From: Rhodococcus qingshengii
Lineage (GTDB): Bacteria; Actinomycetota; Actinomycetes; Mycobacteriales; Mycobacteriaceae
NCBI RefSeq assembly: GCF_021025955.1
Contig: NZ_JAJNCL010000006.1
Location: 321,751 to 381,874 of the forward strand
Length of the DNA stretch: 60,124 bases
Reading direction: 5' to 3'
Part shown: positions 40,238-49,439 of the stretch, one piece after another
How the letters are laid out: each line of letters opens with the position of its first letter
Numbering within the stretch: position 1 is the stretch's first letter
Program-made: the position numbers and the translations under genes
The notes under the pieces: generated by a model
Database searches by the model: none
Seen by the model: only the letters and a program-made list of their open reading frames with translations
What the model was told of the DNA's origin: nothing

Positions 40238-40269
40238 TTGACCTTCACGCCAGCGTGAACCTCTACCCT
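40238..40269 (+). promoter_or_regulatory. MerR-type promoter/operator for the divergent hydrolase gene
   Basis: A -35 TTGACC and a -10-like TACCCT are separated by 20 bases, longer than normal, as in MerR-activated promoters. The spacer holds the perfect dyad TTCACGC-CA-GCGTGAA (40244-40259). It lies between the divergent MerR and hydrolase genes. Confidence 0.72.
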
Positions 40270-40277
40270 CGTGCGAT

Positions 40278-40859
40278 GTGACGATCCGATCAGCACCCAC
40301 CCGGGCATTCATCATCCACGGCTACTCCGCAACCCCGGCCGACCACTGGTTCCGTTGGCTCGCAGAAGAACTCGAAACCGCAGGCGGCCCAACTGTCGTG
40401 CCGGCCCTCCCGAATCCGGATGCCCCCGACCGGCAGCAATGGCTCGATGTCCTAGCTGCGGAGGTCGGGATTCCCGACCGCAACACCATCCTCATCGCAC
40501 ACAGCCTGGGATGCCTGACCGCTCTTCGATACCTGTCCAGCCTCTCGGAACCCTGGAATCTGGGCTCACTCGTCCTGGTATCAGGTTTCCTGGATCCGCT
40601 TCCCGCACTACCGGATTTGGACGTATACATCGTAGGTGGGTGCGACGTCAGAACCATCGGTGACCACGTCGAGCGGATAACGGTAATCCGTTCCGACCAG
40701 GACCCGTACGTACCGACCACGCACACCGATCGACTCGCCCAACAGTTAGGCGTCACCGCACACGTGATCGACGGTGCTGGGCACTTCCTCGCATCCGACG
40801 GCATCGACACTCTGCCAGAGATTCTCCCGTTCATCGGCCGCCGACCGGAAAACCACTGA
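40278..40859 (+). CDS. Small alpha/beta hydrolase (RBBP9/YdeN-like)
   Basis: The 193-aa protein starts at GTG 40278. It has the RBBP9-family opening FIIHGYSATPADHWF, nucleophile motif AHSLG, Asp in SDQDPYVP and His in GAGHF, so a full serine-hydrolase triad. Target unknown. Its promoter is of MerR type, so expression is probably induced by the ligand of the adjacent regulator. Confidence 0.88.
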   Translation: MTIRSAPTRAFIIHGYSATPADHWFRWLAEELETAGGPTVVPALPNPDAPDRQQWLDVLAAEVGIPDRNTILIAHSLGCLTALRYLSSLSEPWNLGSLVLVSGFLDPLPALPDLDVYIVGGCDVRTIGDHVERITVIRSDQDPYVPTTHTDRLAQQLGVTAHVIDGAGHFLASDGIDTLPEILPFIGRRPENH

Positions 40860-41436
40860 GGGCTGCGAGGCAAAAACTATGACAGCGTCACACTAGGATC
40901 TTCAGCAGCGACTACCCCAGTGAGGGACTCGATTACAGCCCCCAGATCTTCTGCCGTGAGCGAGTTCGGTTCGCACGCCGAACCTGTGACACCGGTGAAC
41001 CGGTAGTTCGCGTGGCCGGGCGTCGAGCAGAACTTGCCGATCGCCGGTCGCTCCTTCGGCTCATCTCAGAACCTTTCGTCATCTCTTTTCGGTCGCCGGG
41101 TCGGGCAGGCCCTGAGCACTCTGGACACGCACAGCCCACAGACGGGTGCCCCCGACCCGAGGAAGGGTACTTGCGCACCATTTGTAGCCGAAAGGGTCAA
41201 AAGACCCAGTTTCGTTGTGATGAGCAAACTTTGACAGAGGTCGAAGTGTTTTTCCCTACAACACTGCGGTGATGGCGTCGGCGGTCACCAGCATGTCGAT
41301 CTCGACGAGATGGGGTCCACCGGCGCCGGACGAAAAACCACACCACCAACCAATCTCACGGTCCAGACCTTACCGACTACCGCCGTATCCGATCGCTCCC
41401 GCCCACGAGAGCACCGAACGGAGGAAGGCGACACAT
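40860..41436. other. Gene-free stretch
   Basis: About 575 bases carry only short overlapping frames on both strands, with no family match and no good start. A small hairpin (GGGTCAAAAGACCC near 41195) is the only structure noticed. Confidence 0.45.
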
Positions 41437-41823
41437 TCATCCTGATTGCTCCAAGTGCGCGGCAACGCGGTCCGAGAGGAGCGAGTACTCATGATCGAGC
41501 CGCGTCCAACCCGTCGGACGCGGAACGTAGACCCCACCGATCACCTTCTCCTGCACCGAAAACTGTTCACGCGTCAGATCGATCTCCGAACCGTCAGGAA
41601 GCCGGTTCCACCAGTGAAAGTCCACTCGTTCCCCACGAACGTGCACCTCGCCGCGCACCAGATCACCACCAAAATAGTCGTGGACCACCACCGCAGTAGT
41701 CGCGCACTGCCCGCGCGCCCGATTCGCCTCCGACCAATCCTTCACGTCTTCGGGAGCGCACGTATCAGGTCCCCACGCGGCATTCAGTGCTTCGGCCAAC
41801 CGGACCAGAGAGACGGAATCCAT
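41437..41823 (-). CDS. YunG-like protein
   Basis: This 128-aa protein starts at ATG 41823. It shows the YunG family pattern: GQCATTAVVVHDYFGGDLV, then HWWNRLPDGSEIDLTREQF. YunG proteins are small, cytoplasmic and of unknown function; Cys and His in the conserved core suggest a papain-like arrangement, which is inference. A 45-aa reading frame ends 10 bases upstream of its start. Confidence 0.75.
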   Translation of the reverse strand: MDSVSLVRLAEALNAAWGPDTCAPEDVKDWSEANRARGQCATTAVVVHDYFGGDLVRGEVHVRGERVDFHWWNRLPDGSEIDLTREQFSVQEKVIGGVYVPRPTGWTRLDHEYSLLSDRVAAHLEQSG

Positions 41824-41832
41824 CAACGAAAA

Positions 41833-41970
41833 CTACCAACCCTGCCCTGTTCGCTGTCGACGACGGACCAACTCGTCCAACACGATCTCGAGCCGCATTT
41901 CCTCACAGCGAGTCATCTCGTCCAGACTCTCCAACCGCTCACGCTCCTCAACCAGATTGCGATCACTCAT
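41833..41970 (-). CDS. Small helical hypothetical protein
   Basis: The 45-aa frame begins MSDRNLVEERERLESLDEM; it is almost entirely helical, and Glu/Arg-rich. It ends 10 bases before the YunG-like gene on the same strand and may be cotranscribed. Evidence is composition and spacing only. Confidence 0.4.
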   Translation of the reverse strand: MSDRNLVEERERLESLDEMTRCEEMRLEIVLDELVRRRQRTGQGW

Positions 41971-42039
41971 CCCGCGCCTGACGTCCTGAATCGTGTACCC
42001 ACCTCCCGATCCGAAACCGTCGAACCGGAATACCCACCA

Positions 42040-42130
42040 AAAACCTCCCCCCAATCAGACCACCGCGAAAACACCCCGCCGACCTCTCATTCGCCGGCCC
42101 CCCACACACCCATACAGGGACATGTCATCG
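42040..42130. repeat. Dispersed intergenic repeat, partial copy C
   Basis: It shares CACCGCGAAAACACCCCGCC, CGCCGGCCCCCCACACACCC and GGGACATGTCAT with copies A and B in the same order. It is shorter and lies next to a paralogue of the small membrane gene at 39.2-39.5 kb. Confidence 0.4.
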
Positions 42131-42186
42131 CCCCAGGTCAACGCCACAAAACAAACACGCCAGCACACACCGAGGACACCGCCCAC

Positions 42187-42399
42187 TCAACGTGAACGTG
42201 AAACCCGCCGCTCCCCATACGCCAGCACCGCCATCAACCCCACAATCACAGCCGTCTCCACCCTCACAAGCCACGACGGCACAAACCGATCAGAGAACAC
42301 CACCAAGGCGCAGGTAACGAGCGTCAGAACACACACAACCCCCAAAACGACACAAAGCCCCCACCGGGCCCACTGCGCAGCTCTCCGGTGTGTCGTCAC
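42187..42399 (-). CDS. Small two-helix membrane protein, paralogue family
   Basis: The 70-aa protein starts at GTG 42399 (VTTHRRAAQWARWGL). Helices occur at about residues 13-33 and 43-62 (VETAVIVGLMAVLAY). The DNA around its start matches that of the broken gene at 39185-39546, and bases 42233-42340 match a remnant at 56504-56607. Function unknown; it looks like a small repeated family tied to the accessory region. Confidence 0.55.
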   Translation of the reverse strand: MTTHRRAAQWARWGLCVVLGVVCVLTLVTCALVVFSDRFVPSWLVRVETAVIVGLMAVLAYGERRVSRSR

Positions 42400-42489
42400 C
42401 CACGCACCATAAGCCGAGCAGCGGCGGTTCCGACAAAGCAGATGAATCAAGTAGATTGTCCGAAACGGAGACGAGCGAGGATCACAACT

Positions 42490-44100
42490 ATGACCGATAG
42501 CTTCACCGAAAAACTTGCACGAGAATTTGCCGACCATTCGGCGCTACCCTACCTATTTATCGGTAGCGGAATATCAATGCGTTACCTTGGACTTCCCGAC
42601 TGGCAGGGGCTTTTGAGAATATTCAGCGACGCCATCGGGGAAGACTACGACTACCAGTATGCAACCGCCGACGGAGACCTCCCTTTACTCGCCTCCAATC
42701 TTGCCGAGAAGTTTCACGACGTGTGGTGGAATAGCAAAGAATACGAAGAAAGTCGGCTGCGCAACAAGGGCAAAGCCACAAATAAGCAAATGGCTTTAAA
42801 GATTGAAGTTTCCGAATATATTTCGAAAAAATCTGCGCTAATCTCCGGAACGCCGGGTTTCGACTTGAAGAACCTAAAGTCCGAACTTGAACTATTTAAA
42901 GATGTAGTCACGAGCGGAATCATCACTACAAATTACGACTCGCTCACTGATATAATCTTCCCAAATTTTCCATCATACGTAGGGCAACGCGGACTCCTCC
43001 TCAGTGACGCTCAATTCGTAGCAGAGTCATACAAAATACATGGAACCACAAAGGAACCGGAGTCAATTGTTCTCACACATGAAGATTACGAATACTTCAA
43101 CGATCGGAATAAGTATCTTGCCGCAAAGCTGTTAACCATATTCGTTGAACATCCCGTAATATTCATGGGATACAGAATGAGCGATGAGAATATTCGAAGG
43201 ATATTAGAAGACATAGCACAAGCAGCCGGGCCCGAGAAGATCGCCGAAATTGGCACTCGCCTCTATTTTGTAGACTGGAAGCCTGGAATAACTAGTCCGA
43301 CAATCGAGCCATACAGCATAAGTTTCGAGGGTGGCGTGGTGATACCGCTGAAGAAAATCACCGTCGACGATTTCTCTCCGCTCTACAAGGCGATGCACAA
43401 TCTCGAACGTCCGTACCCTGCTCAAGTAGTACGGGAACTAACAAAGTACGTATATGACCTAGTCAGAGACCCAAATACCAAACGCCAATCAGTAACAGCA
43501 GTGCCGATCAATTCACCTGGATCAGAGAATTTGAAGATTGTTTTCGGAGTCGGGGAGTATGAAGTCGGAGACATTGAAGAGCTTTCGTCAGTAGGCTTAC
43601 GTGGACTCGATCGCCTTCGAGTGGCAAACGATATTCTTGAGACGAAACCTCTCAGTGCAAGTGCCGAACGAATGCTAACACTGGCATTGCCGGAAGTTTT
43701 GAAAAGATCCAGCTACGGATGGCTTCCAGTTTTTAAGTACCTGCGCGAGTCGGGACGCATTTCAGATCTCGGAAAGATTGATTACAGCGGAATACCCGAT
43801 ATAATCAGGGAGTGTGCCAATAGAACAATTGACATGACCGTCCCCTCACAGCCTTCAAGCAGATATGAACGAGTCGTCGAGGGCATTTTGAGCACTCCAA
43901 CCGAAATAATGGAATCCGATTATACCTTCGGATTCAAGATCGACTGCCTACTGCTCTTGGATCCGGATTTATACTCCCTCGACGATCTTAAGAAGCAATT
44001 AATAAAAGCTTTAGATTACAAAGATCTACAAAAGAATCGTAGCCAGTTTTTTCGAGCACTATGCCATTACGATCGCCTCATGTACGCCTCTCCGCACTAG
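42490..44100 (+). CDS. SIR2-domain protein, probable NADase defence effector
   Basis: The 536-aa protein starts at ATG 42490. The N-terminal ~280 residues are a SIR2-like NAD-binding domain: GSGIS at 25-29, TTNYDS from residue 146 (Asn148, Asp150) and the catalytic-type His184 in YKIHG. The C-terminal ~250 residues are helical and not recognised, probably a sensor or oligomerising part. Codons are unusually AT-rich (many ATA, TTA, AAA) for this genome, which indicates recent transfer. SIR2 domains of this type in defence islands cleave NAD during phage infection. A 14-bp hairpin follows the gene. Confidence 0.85.
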   Translation: MTDSFTEKLAREFADHSALPYLFIGSGISMRYLGLPDWQGLLRIFSDAIGEDYDYQYATADGDLPLLASNLAEKFHDVWWNSKEYEESRLRNKGKATNKQMALKIEVSEYISKKSALISGTPGFDLKNLKSELELFKDVVTSGIITTNYDSLTDIIFPNFPSYVGQRGLLLSDAQFVAESYKIHGTTKEPESIVLTHEDYEYFNDRNKYLAAKLLTIFVEHPVIFMGYRMSDENIRRILEDIAQAAGPEKIAEIGTRLYFVDWKPGITSPTIEPYSISFEGGVVIPLKKITVDDFSPLYKAMHNLERPYPAQVVRELTKYVYDLVRDPNTKRQSVTAVPINSPGSENLKIVFGVGEYEVGDIEELSSVGLRGLDRLRVANDILETKPLSASAERMLTLALPEVLKRSSYGWLPVFKYLRESGRISDLGKIDYSGIPDIIRECANRTIDMTVPSQPSSRYERVVEGILSTPTEIMESDYTFGFKIDCLLLLDPDLYSLDDLKKQLIKALDYKDLQKNRSQFFRALCHYDRLMYASPH

Positions 44101-44142
44101 CTGAGCCTTCCAGGGTTGCCCGGGCTCACGCTAAGGGTTAAT

Positions 44143-44180
44143 CAGAAACTGACCGAAGACACTTTGTCGGTCAGTTTCTG
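44143..44180 (+). terminator. Hairpin terminator after the SIR2 gene
   Basis: CAGAAACTGACCGA and its exact complement form a 14-bp stem with a 10-base loop, about 40 bases after the stop codon. Confidence 0.75.
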
Positions 44181-44287
44181 TTGCAGTAATGCGACATTCA
44201 CTTTGTGAGCAAACTGTTGATCAACAAAGGGCTCGCCTGACGAGAGAGCTCATCGACTGCTGGCCGTCGTGTTCGAATGCTTTCTCT

Positions 44288-44660
44288 GCCAGCGCTTCAC
44301 GAGAGTAAGCGCTCCCCTGACGTGTGAGCCGAGAAGATGTGCGCATGTGCCTCGTCGATGCGTACTCGCACAAACTGGCCAGTCTTGGGGGGGATTGCGC
44401 CAGTCGACCCGAGCGATCAGATTCTCGGTCCGCCCGTTGATAGTGGTGCGTCCGAAGACGAATGCTTCGGAGACGAGTTCCTCGACGATGTCGATCTCGA
44501 GTTGTAGCCCTCCGGAGTCGGTGATCTCGACGTGCTCGGGCCGGATCCCAAATACGACCTCACGCCCGGGTGCCGCGGTCAATACAGCGCGAGGAATGGG
44601 GACCATCTGGTCGCCGATCTGCACCCAGCAACTCGAGGCAGGCCATGCAATTACGGGAAA
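44288..44660 (-). pseudogene. C-terminal remnant of a sugar ABC-transporter ATPase (UgpC-like)
   Basis: Only the TOBE/MOE-like end remains: VVFGIRPEHVEI, LEIDIVEELVSEAFVFGRTT and NLIARVDWRNPPQ. At a run of G residues near 44390 the frame shifts; the alternative frame reads QFVRVRIDEAHAH, the usual end. Both the ATPase domain and the start are missing. The left and right limits are approximate. Confidence 0.7.
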
Positions 44661-45532
44661 GCCCTCGTTCATGATCTCGCTGAGCAAACAAGGAGATTCC
44701 CTTTCTCAATGGCGTGCCTACCGCGAGCGCAGTGGAGGCATCTGCCTCCGTCTCCCCAGCGACCTGATCCAGACCGCCGCCGCCGAACAGGCATGGCTCC
44801 TTGCTCCATGCATATACGACGAGAACGAAGTGGAGACGATGGTCAGAGAGCTTTTCGAGTGGCACCTCACCAAATGCCGGGAAACAGACAAGCGCATAGG
44901 AATGGTCTCCCCTGGCGGGCTTTCCATGTTTTACAGGTAGCTTCGCTTCGATTGCCGAATGCTTCTGGCGTACCTCGACGAGTTCGGCCATATCGGCCCA
45001 TACATTGACCACCGACATCCGAAGTTCAACGATCACCGGTGTTCGGCTACGCAGGTTTCGTGATGCCGGCCCGAAAATGTCCGAGAGTTCGGTGGATTGT
45101 TCGAGCACATCAAAGAGAACTTACTGGCATTCGAGATCGAGCGGTCTAAGAAACATCCTCGGCGCTGGGAGAAGGAGGGCGCCTCACTGTTCACCACCCG
45201 AAATATTGCGACCTACCCCGAAGCGGCCCATGCTGTTCGGCGTCGGATGCGCCGTCTTGCCGAGCTCGACGGCAGTCATCTACTACGGACAGGTGAAACC
45301 GGTCGGGTCGGAGAAAGAAACGCCGGAATCGTCGGCGGAGAGAAGCGTCCATCATCTCCGGCAAGTCCTCATGCGTCTGAGCACGTATGCGACGCAACGT
45401 GATACGAACATCATGGGGTACTCGACAGACGACAAACCGCGTCGGCATGCGGTGGAGACAATGTCCGAGTTTCATCTACTCGCGAACCTCACCATCGGAC
45501 TTACGTCGGATCGTCTGAGAATGTCAATCTGA
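44660..45532 (+). pseudogene. DUF2971-like gene remnant, frameshifted
   Basis: On the plus strand, MISLSKQGDSLSQWRAYRER, then GGICLRLPSDLI, is the typical start of the DUF2971 core. Its 5' end merges into the transporter remnant, so the start is lost. After a stop at about 44940 another frame continues (GSFASIAECFW) and stays open to 45532. DUF2971 genes are common in defence islands, but function is unknown. Confidence 0.45.
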
Positions 45533-45576
45533 TTCGAACCCACTAGGGCGGCTTGATTCGAACCCACCCAGGCGGT
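45529..45576. repeat. Two tandem 24-base repeats
   Basis: CTGATTCGAACCCACTAGGG... is followed at once by TTGATTCGAACCCACCCAGG..., with 19 of 24 bases the same. Repeated GTGGGTTCGAATCA motifs resemble the multiple terminal repeats of IS21-type elements, so this may be an abandoned IS end. That link is inference. Confidence 0.5.
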
Positions 45577-45830
45577 TTCGGTCGAAATGTTGTAGACCGG
45601 GTTTGAGCGTGTTCAGTGTTGGTCTCTTCAGCTTTGGCGTCTGTGGATCGATTCGCGGTGTGGGGAGATCGGCGAAGAGATCGGCTACCAGCGAACCTCT
45701 GCAGTGGGGAACGCTTCGTACCGTTAATGCGTGTGAATTGGGCGGCCCGGCTCCGCGTCTCCTCGCGCAGCGCAGCAGGGCGTTCGACCGATCCGGGCCC
45801 ACAATCGGTTTAACTGGGTAGCACAAGGAA

Positions 45831-46658
45831 TCAGAGGGCTCGCCCAGGTTGTCGATCGGCCACCCCGACGAGGTGGGCGCGGAGGGCATCAGCAACGATT
45901 TCGGGATTCTCGAGCATCGGAATGTGGCCGACGCCCGAGAGGGTCACCTCTTCGACGTGGCCGGGCAATTCGTCGATCAGTCGCTGCATGCACTTGTCCC
46001 GGGTGAGGAAGGTGTCGAATTCGGACAGCAGCAACGATGTCGGCGCGGTCACGCGGCGGATGTCCTGGTCCGTGAGCGGTCCATCGCGGAGATAGGCCAG
46101 TTGCATGGGCAGGTAGATGGGACAGCGAGAGACTGCGCGGATCGTGTTTGCAGCGTCGTCGGGGGTGACCGCAGTCATGTCACTGACGCAGTTTCGGATG
46201 ATCGGGCGTTGAAAGATCTCGCGAGTTGCCAATCGATCACCGAACACGCGGGCAGCAGCAGCGAGTGGAAACTGTGCGACAAATACCAGGCCAAGCCGAA
46301 ACTCGTTGTAGGAGAAATGCTTCCATCCTCCGCTCGGGTTTATTGCAGCGAGAGATCTCGCGCGGCCACGGCGCTCGAGTTCGAATCCGACCTCTCCGCC
46401 CAGTGAGCTTCCGGCTACATGGCAGGTTTCCCAACCGAGCTTGTCGAGTTCACGTTCGACGCCATCGGCGATCCCGCGGACCCCTACATCGCGCAGTCGC
46501 AGACGAGGGCCGCCCCAGTGCCCTGGCATTGTCATCGCGAGGACGTCGTAGTCACGCGAAAGGTAGTCGACAACTCTGTGCCATGAATGATGGGACAAGG
46601 TGTATCCGTGCAGCAGTAGTACCGGCTCACCCGATCCAGCCCGGTTCATGGATTTCAC
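45831..46658 (-). CDS. Alpha/beta-fold hydrolase
   Basis: The protein has 275 aa from GTG 46658, with GGAGG close upstream. It begins almost directly with the first core strand (NRAGSGEPVLLLHGYTL). The nucleophile motif is GSSLGG, the acid likely Asp in SEFDTFL and the His in GVGHIPML. It belongs to the broad epoxide hydrolase/MhpC-like group; substrate unknown. The IS21 element lies directly upstream, so its native promoter may have been replaced. Confidence 0.82.
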   Translation of the reverse strand: MKSMNRAGSGEPVLLLHGYTLSHHSWHRVVDYLSRDYDVLAMTMPGHWGGPRLRLRDVGVRGIADGVERELDKLGWETCHVAGSSLGGEVGFELERRGRARSLAAINPSGGWKHFSYNEFRLGLVFVAQFPLAAAARVFGDRLATREIFQRPIIRNCVSDMTAVTPDDAANTIRAVSRCPIYLPMQLAYLRDGPLTDQDIRRVTAPTSLLLSEFDTFLTRDKCMQRLIDELPGHVEEVTLSGVGHIPMLENPEIVADALRAHLVGVADRQPGRAL

Positions 46659-46745
46659 AAAGCCTCCGTCGTGTCTTTGTACTACCTGGTGGTGACACGC
46701 AGGATACGGAAGTGTCGAGAGCCCCGTGCAGGAATGGTGTATCGG

Positions 46746-47552
46746 TCAGGCGGATTGCTGAGCTCGGGTATGAGCAAGCCGGTAGGAATCCGTGCCGGTT
46801 TCGATGATGTTGCCGCCGAACGTGAGCCGATCCACGATCGCCGCGCAAAGCCGCGGGTCGGTGAACGTTTTCGTCCAACCCGAGAACGACTCGTTCGAAG
46901 CAATGGCCACGGAATTCTTCTCCTCCCGTTCGGTCAACACCTGAAAGAGCAGCTCCGCACCTCGCTTGTCGAGTTCCATGTAACCAAGTTCGTCGATCAA
47001 AAGTAGATCCACTCGGCCGTAACGGGCGATCGTGCGGGCGAGTGGTTTCTCGTCGGCGGCTTCGACGAGCTCGTTCACCAACCGGGTGGCGAGGACGTAT
47101 TTGACGCGGGAACCGGCTTCGGCGGCCGCCGCGCCGAGCCCGATGAGGAGATGCGATTTCCCGGTTCCGGAGTCCCCGATCAAACACAGAGGTTGGCCCT
47201 TGCGGATCCAGTCGCCGGTGGTGAGGGTGCCGATAGTGGCGGGATTGATATTGGGGTTGGCATCGAAATCGAAGTCAGCCAACCACTTTTCGCGAGGGAA
47301 CCCCGCTCCCTTGATCCGCCGCACCACACTCCTGCGGTCACGATCGTCGCATTCGGAAAGCAGCAACTCCGCAAGAAATCCGTAGTACGACAGCTGGTCC
47401 TTGCGGGCTGCAGTGGCGGCGTCCTCTACGACAGCGCGGATGGTGGGCAGTCGTAGTCGCCGGCACGCTTGATCGACCGCGGCGGTGGCGGCTTCCTCGG
47501 TTAGACCTCGTCGGCGCAACGTGGTGGAAACCGTGACGGGTGGACGAACCAT
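46746..47552 (-). CDS. istB: IstB, ATPase helper of IS21 transposition
   Basis: The 268-aa AAA+ protein starts at ATG 47552, preceded by AGAAGG; a GTG at 47570 overlapping the istA stop is the alternative. Walker A is GDSGTGKSHLLIG, Walker B LLLIDELGYM. It loads or activates the IstA transposase at target DNA. It is intact, unlike the remnant at 35 kb. Confidence 0.92.
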   Translation of the reverse strand: MVRPPVTVSTTLRRRGLTEEAATAAVDQACRRLRLPTIRAVVEDAATAARKDQLSYYGFLAELLLSECDDRDRRSVVRRIKGAGFPREKWLADFDFDANPNINPATIGTLTTGDWIRKGQPLCLIGDSGTGKSHLLIGLGAAAAEAGSRVKYVLATRLVNELVEAADEKPLARTIARYGRVDLLLIDELGYMELDKRGAELLFQVLTEREEKNSVAIASNESFSGWTKTFTDPRLCAAIVDRLTFGGNIIETGTDSYRLAHTRAQQSA

Positions 47553-47566
47553 GTTCGGGCCTTCTT

Positions 47567-49246
47567 TCACTCGGCTCGGGCGGCGGACTGGGCGGGATTG
47601 CGGCGTTCGGGTAGTCGCAGGAGTCGGTCGTAGTGATCGACAGTCGGTGCGGGCCGAGAATCGTCCGGCAGGCCAGCGATGACTGCTGCCGGATCGGCGA
47701 GACGGCGTTGGGTCAGGCTGACAACGCGTTGCTCCCGGCCGGCGCGACGAGCAACGAGATGACGGCCTGAATCAGACCCACCCGCATCGACCTCTGATGA
47801 TGCGTGTCGGCGGGCTTCGACTGCGACGACATCGGCGGTCACCGCGCCGACGGTCAGCGCGGCTTCGATGCCCGCGATTACGTCATCGCTATCGATGGTG
47901 CGGTGCAGGAGCAGGACGTCGATGAGTTGGCGGGTTCCGCCGGCGTCACCGTCGGTTTTGCGGGCCGCAGCCCAGAACGCGTCATGGCTCGAGGTGAACG
48001 TCCCGTTCCTGCGGGCTGCGGCCAAAGCGCTCGCCCCTGGCAGGGTACCGGGTTTGGTGCGTAGTACTTCCAGGTAGTGGTCGAAATCGAGGCTCTGACC
48101 GCCACGGGCGACGACACGTTGATGGCGAGCGACTACCGCCCGTCCGTCGAAGACCACCACTTCCGATGCCCGCAACGAGACTCGCACTTTTCGGCCGATG
48201 AAACGTGCGGGGACAGAGTATTTCGCCATCCGCACGGTGATCAACGAACTACGGTCGACTCGCGGTTCCAGCGACAATCCAGGATCGAAGCCCTCGCCTG
48301 GAACAGGGCGCAGAAGCGGTGCTTCGACGGCGAAGTCCTGCCCGATAGTGCGGATCCGGTCATTGATTCGCCGGCCGTTGTCGGCGGTGTCACAGCCGCG
48401 GATCTTCTCGTTGAGCTCATCGAGTGAGTCGACAACAGGCATCGGGGACAACCGATTACGACGGAACCGGCCCACCTCGCCCTCGACGCCGCCTTTTTCG
48501 TGCGCCCCGGAGATACCGGGTTGGCAGTAGAACGGGTCGAACCCGAAATGCGAACGGAACAACACCCACCGCGGGTTCTCCACTCGCACTCTCGACTGCC
48601 CGTAGATCACTTTCTGCACCGCACTAGTCAAATTGTCGTAGCGGATGTGACGGGTCGGGACACCGCCGATCTCGTCGAATGCGGCGATATGTCCTTCGAG
48701 GAACGCTTCCTGCCCTTGCGTCGAATACACGCGGTGCACGGATTTTCCCGAGTGCGAGAGTCGGAAGGCGAACATGTGGCATTTGGTTTTCACCCCGGCC
48801 AGTATCACCCACACTTCACAGAAATCGACTTCCGCCTCGGCACCGGGTGCGTGTTCCTGTGGGACGAATACTTCGATGCGGCGTCCGGCTTCGACGTCGA
48901 TCTGTGCTCGCCGGACCCGCACGTAGTCACGCACCGTCGAATACGAAAGGTGCTGCGCTCCATGTTCGTCGGCCAGCCTGGCGAGGATACGTCGGGCCGT
49001 GTGACGTTGTTTTCGGGGTACCCCGATATCAGTGGTGAGCATGCCGTCGATCGCGGCTTTGAACGGATCGAGCTTCGGTGAACAGCGCACCGGAACTTTT
49101 CTCGGCGGCGGCTCCGCCTGCGCCAACGCCATCCGCACCGTTGCCCGGCCAACCTGGTGGCGGCGGGCCAACTGCCGGATCGAACACCCCTCGACCCGGG
49201 CATCACGTCGAATTCGGGCGAACAACTCCATCCCAGTCTCCATCAC
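47567..49246 (-). CDS. istA: IstA, IS21-family transposase
   Basis: The 559-aa protein has an N-terminal helix-turn-helix (SIRQLARRHQVGRATVRMAL), then a DDE catalytic core with Asp in EVDFCEVWV, Asp in IRYDNLTSAV and Glu in AHEKGGVEGEVG. The C-terminal beta-barrel region has KYSVPARFIGRKVRV. Full length and apparently functional. It is translated ahead of istB. Confidence 0.93.
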   Translation of the reverse strand: MMETGMELFARIRRDARVEGCSIRQLARRHQVGRATVRMALAQAEPPPRKVPVRCSPKLDPFKAAIDGMLTTDIGVPRKQRHTARRILARLADEHGAQHLSYSTVRDYVRVRRAQIDVEAGRRIEVFVPQEHAPGAEAEVDFCEVWVILAGVKTKCHMFAFRLSHSGKSVHRVYSTQGQEAFLEGHIAAFDEIGGVPTRHIRYDNLTSAVQKVIYGQSRVRVENPRWVLFRSHFGFDPFYCQPGISGAHEKGGVEGEVGRFRRNRLSPMPVVDSLDELNEKIRGCDTADNGRRINDRIRTIGQDFAVEAPLLRPVPGEGFDPGLSLEPRVDRSSLITVRMAKYSVPARFIGRKVRVSLRASEVVVFDGRAVVARHQRVVARGGQSLDFDHYLEVLRTKPGTLPGASALAAARRNGTFTSSHDAFWAAARKTDGDAGGTRQLIDVLLLHRTIDSDDVIAGIEAALTVGAVTADVVAVEARRHASSEVDAGGSDSGRHLVARRAGREQRVVSLTQRRLADPAAVIAGLPDDSRPAPTVDHYDRLLRLPERRNPAQSAARAE

Positions 49247-49439
49247 TGCCCTCCACCAGCTGCTGGCATCCGAACAAACCAGATGGCACCAACTCTGAGG
49301 TGGGCTCAGCTCAAACCGTCACCATCGGTCCGGCGAGTCGCAGATGGGTCTGGGTCTGGCCGTCACGGTGGTCTCGACTCAAGCTGTCATAAACACCGAC
49401 TCAACACCCCCACAGAACACCTCCGACTACCCTGACAAC

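Larger units (their letters stand above)
46746..49246 (-). mobile_element. IS21-family insertion sequence (coding part)
   Basis: An istA/istB pair lies on the minus strand with the standard four-base overlap. Both proteins are full length, so the element may still be active. I could not define the terminal inverted repeats with confidence; the ends lie somewhere within 46660-46745 and 49247-49400. Confidence 0.88.

Noticed and set aside
44269..44940. Single 223-aa plus-strand protein
   Set aside because: Its first half is antisense to the transporter remnant; only the second half resembles a real (DUF2971-like) protein, so it is a chance fusion of frames.
45529..45576. TTCGAA-containing motifs that look like tRNA T-loops
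   Set aside because: The flanking bases do not form a 5-bp T stem, there is no acceptor or anticodon arm, and the motif is a tandem 24-base repeat.
46660..49400. Exact inverted-repeat ends of the IS21 element
   Set aside because: Several candidate matches between the flanks were tried, and none was better than chance.
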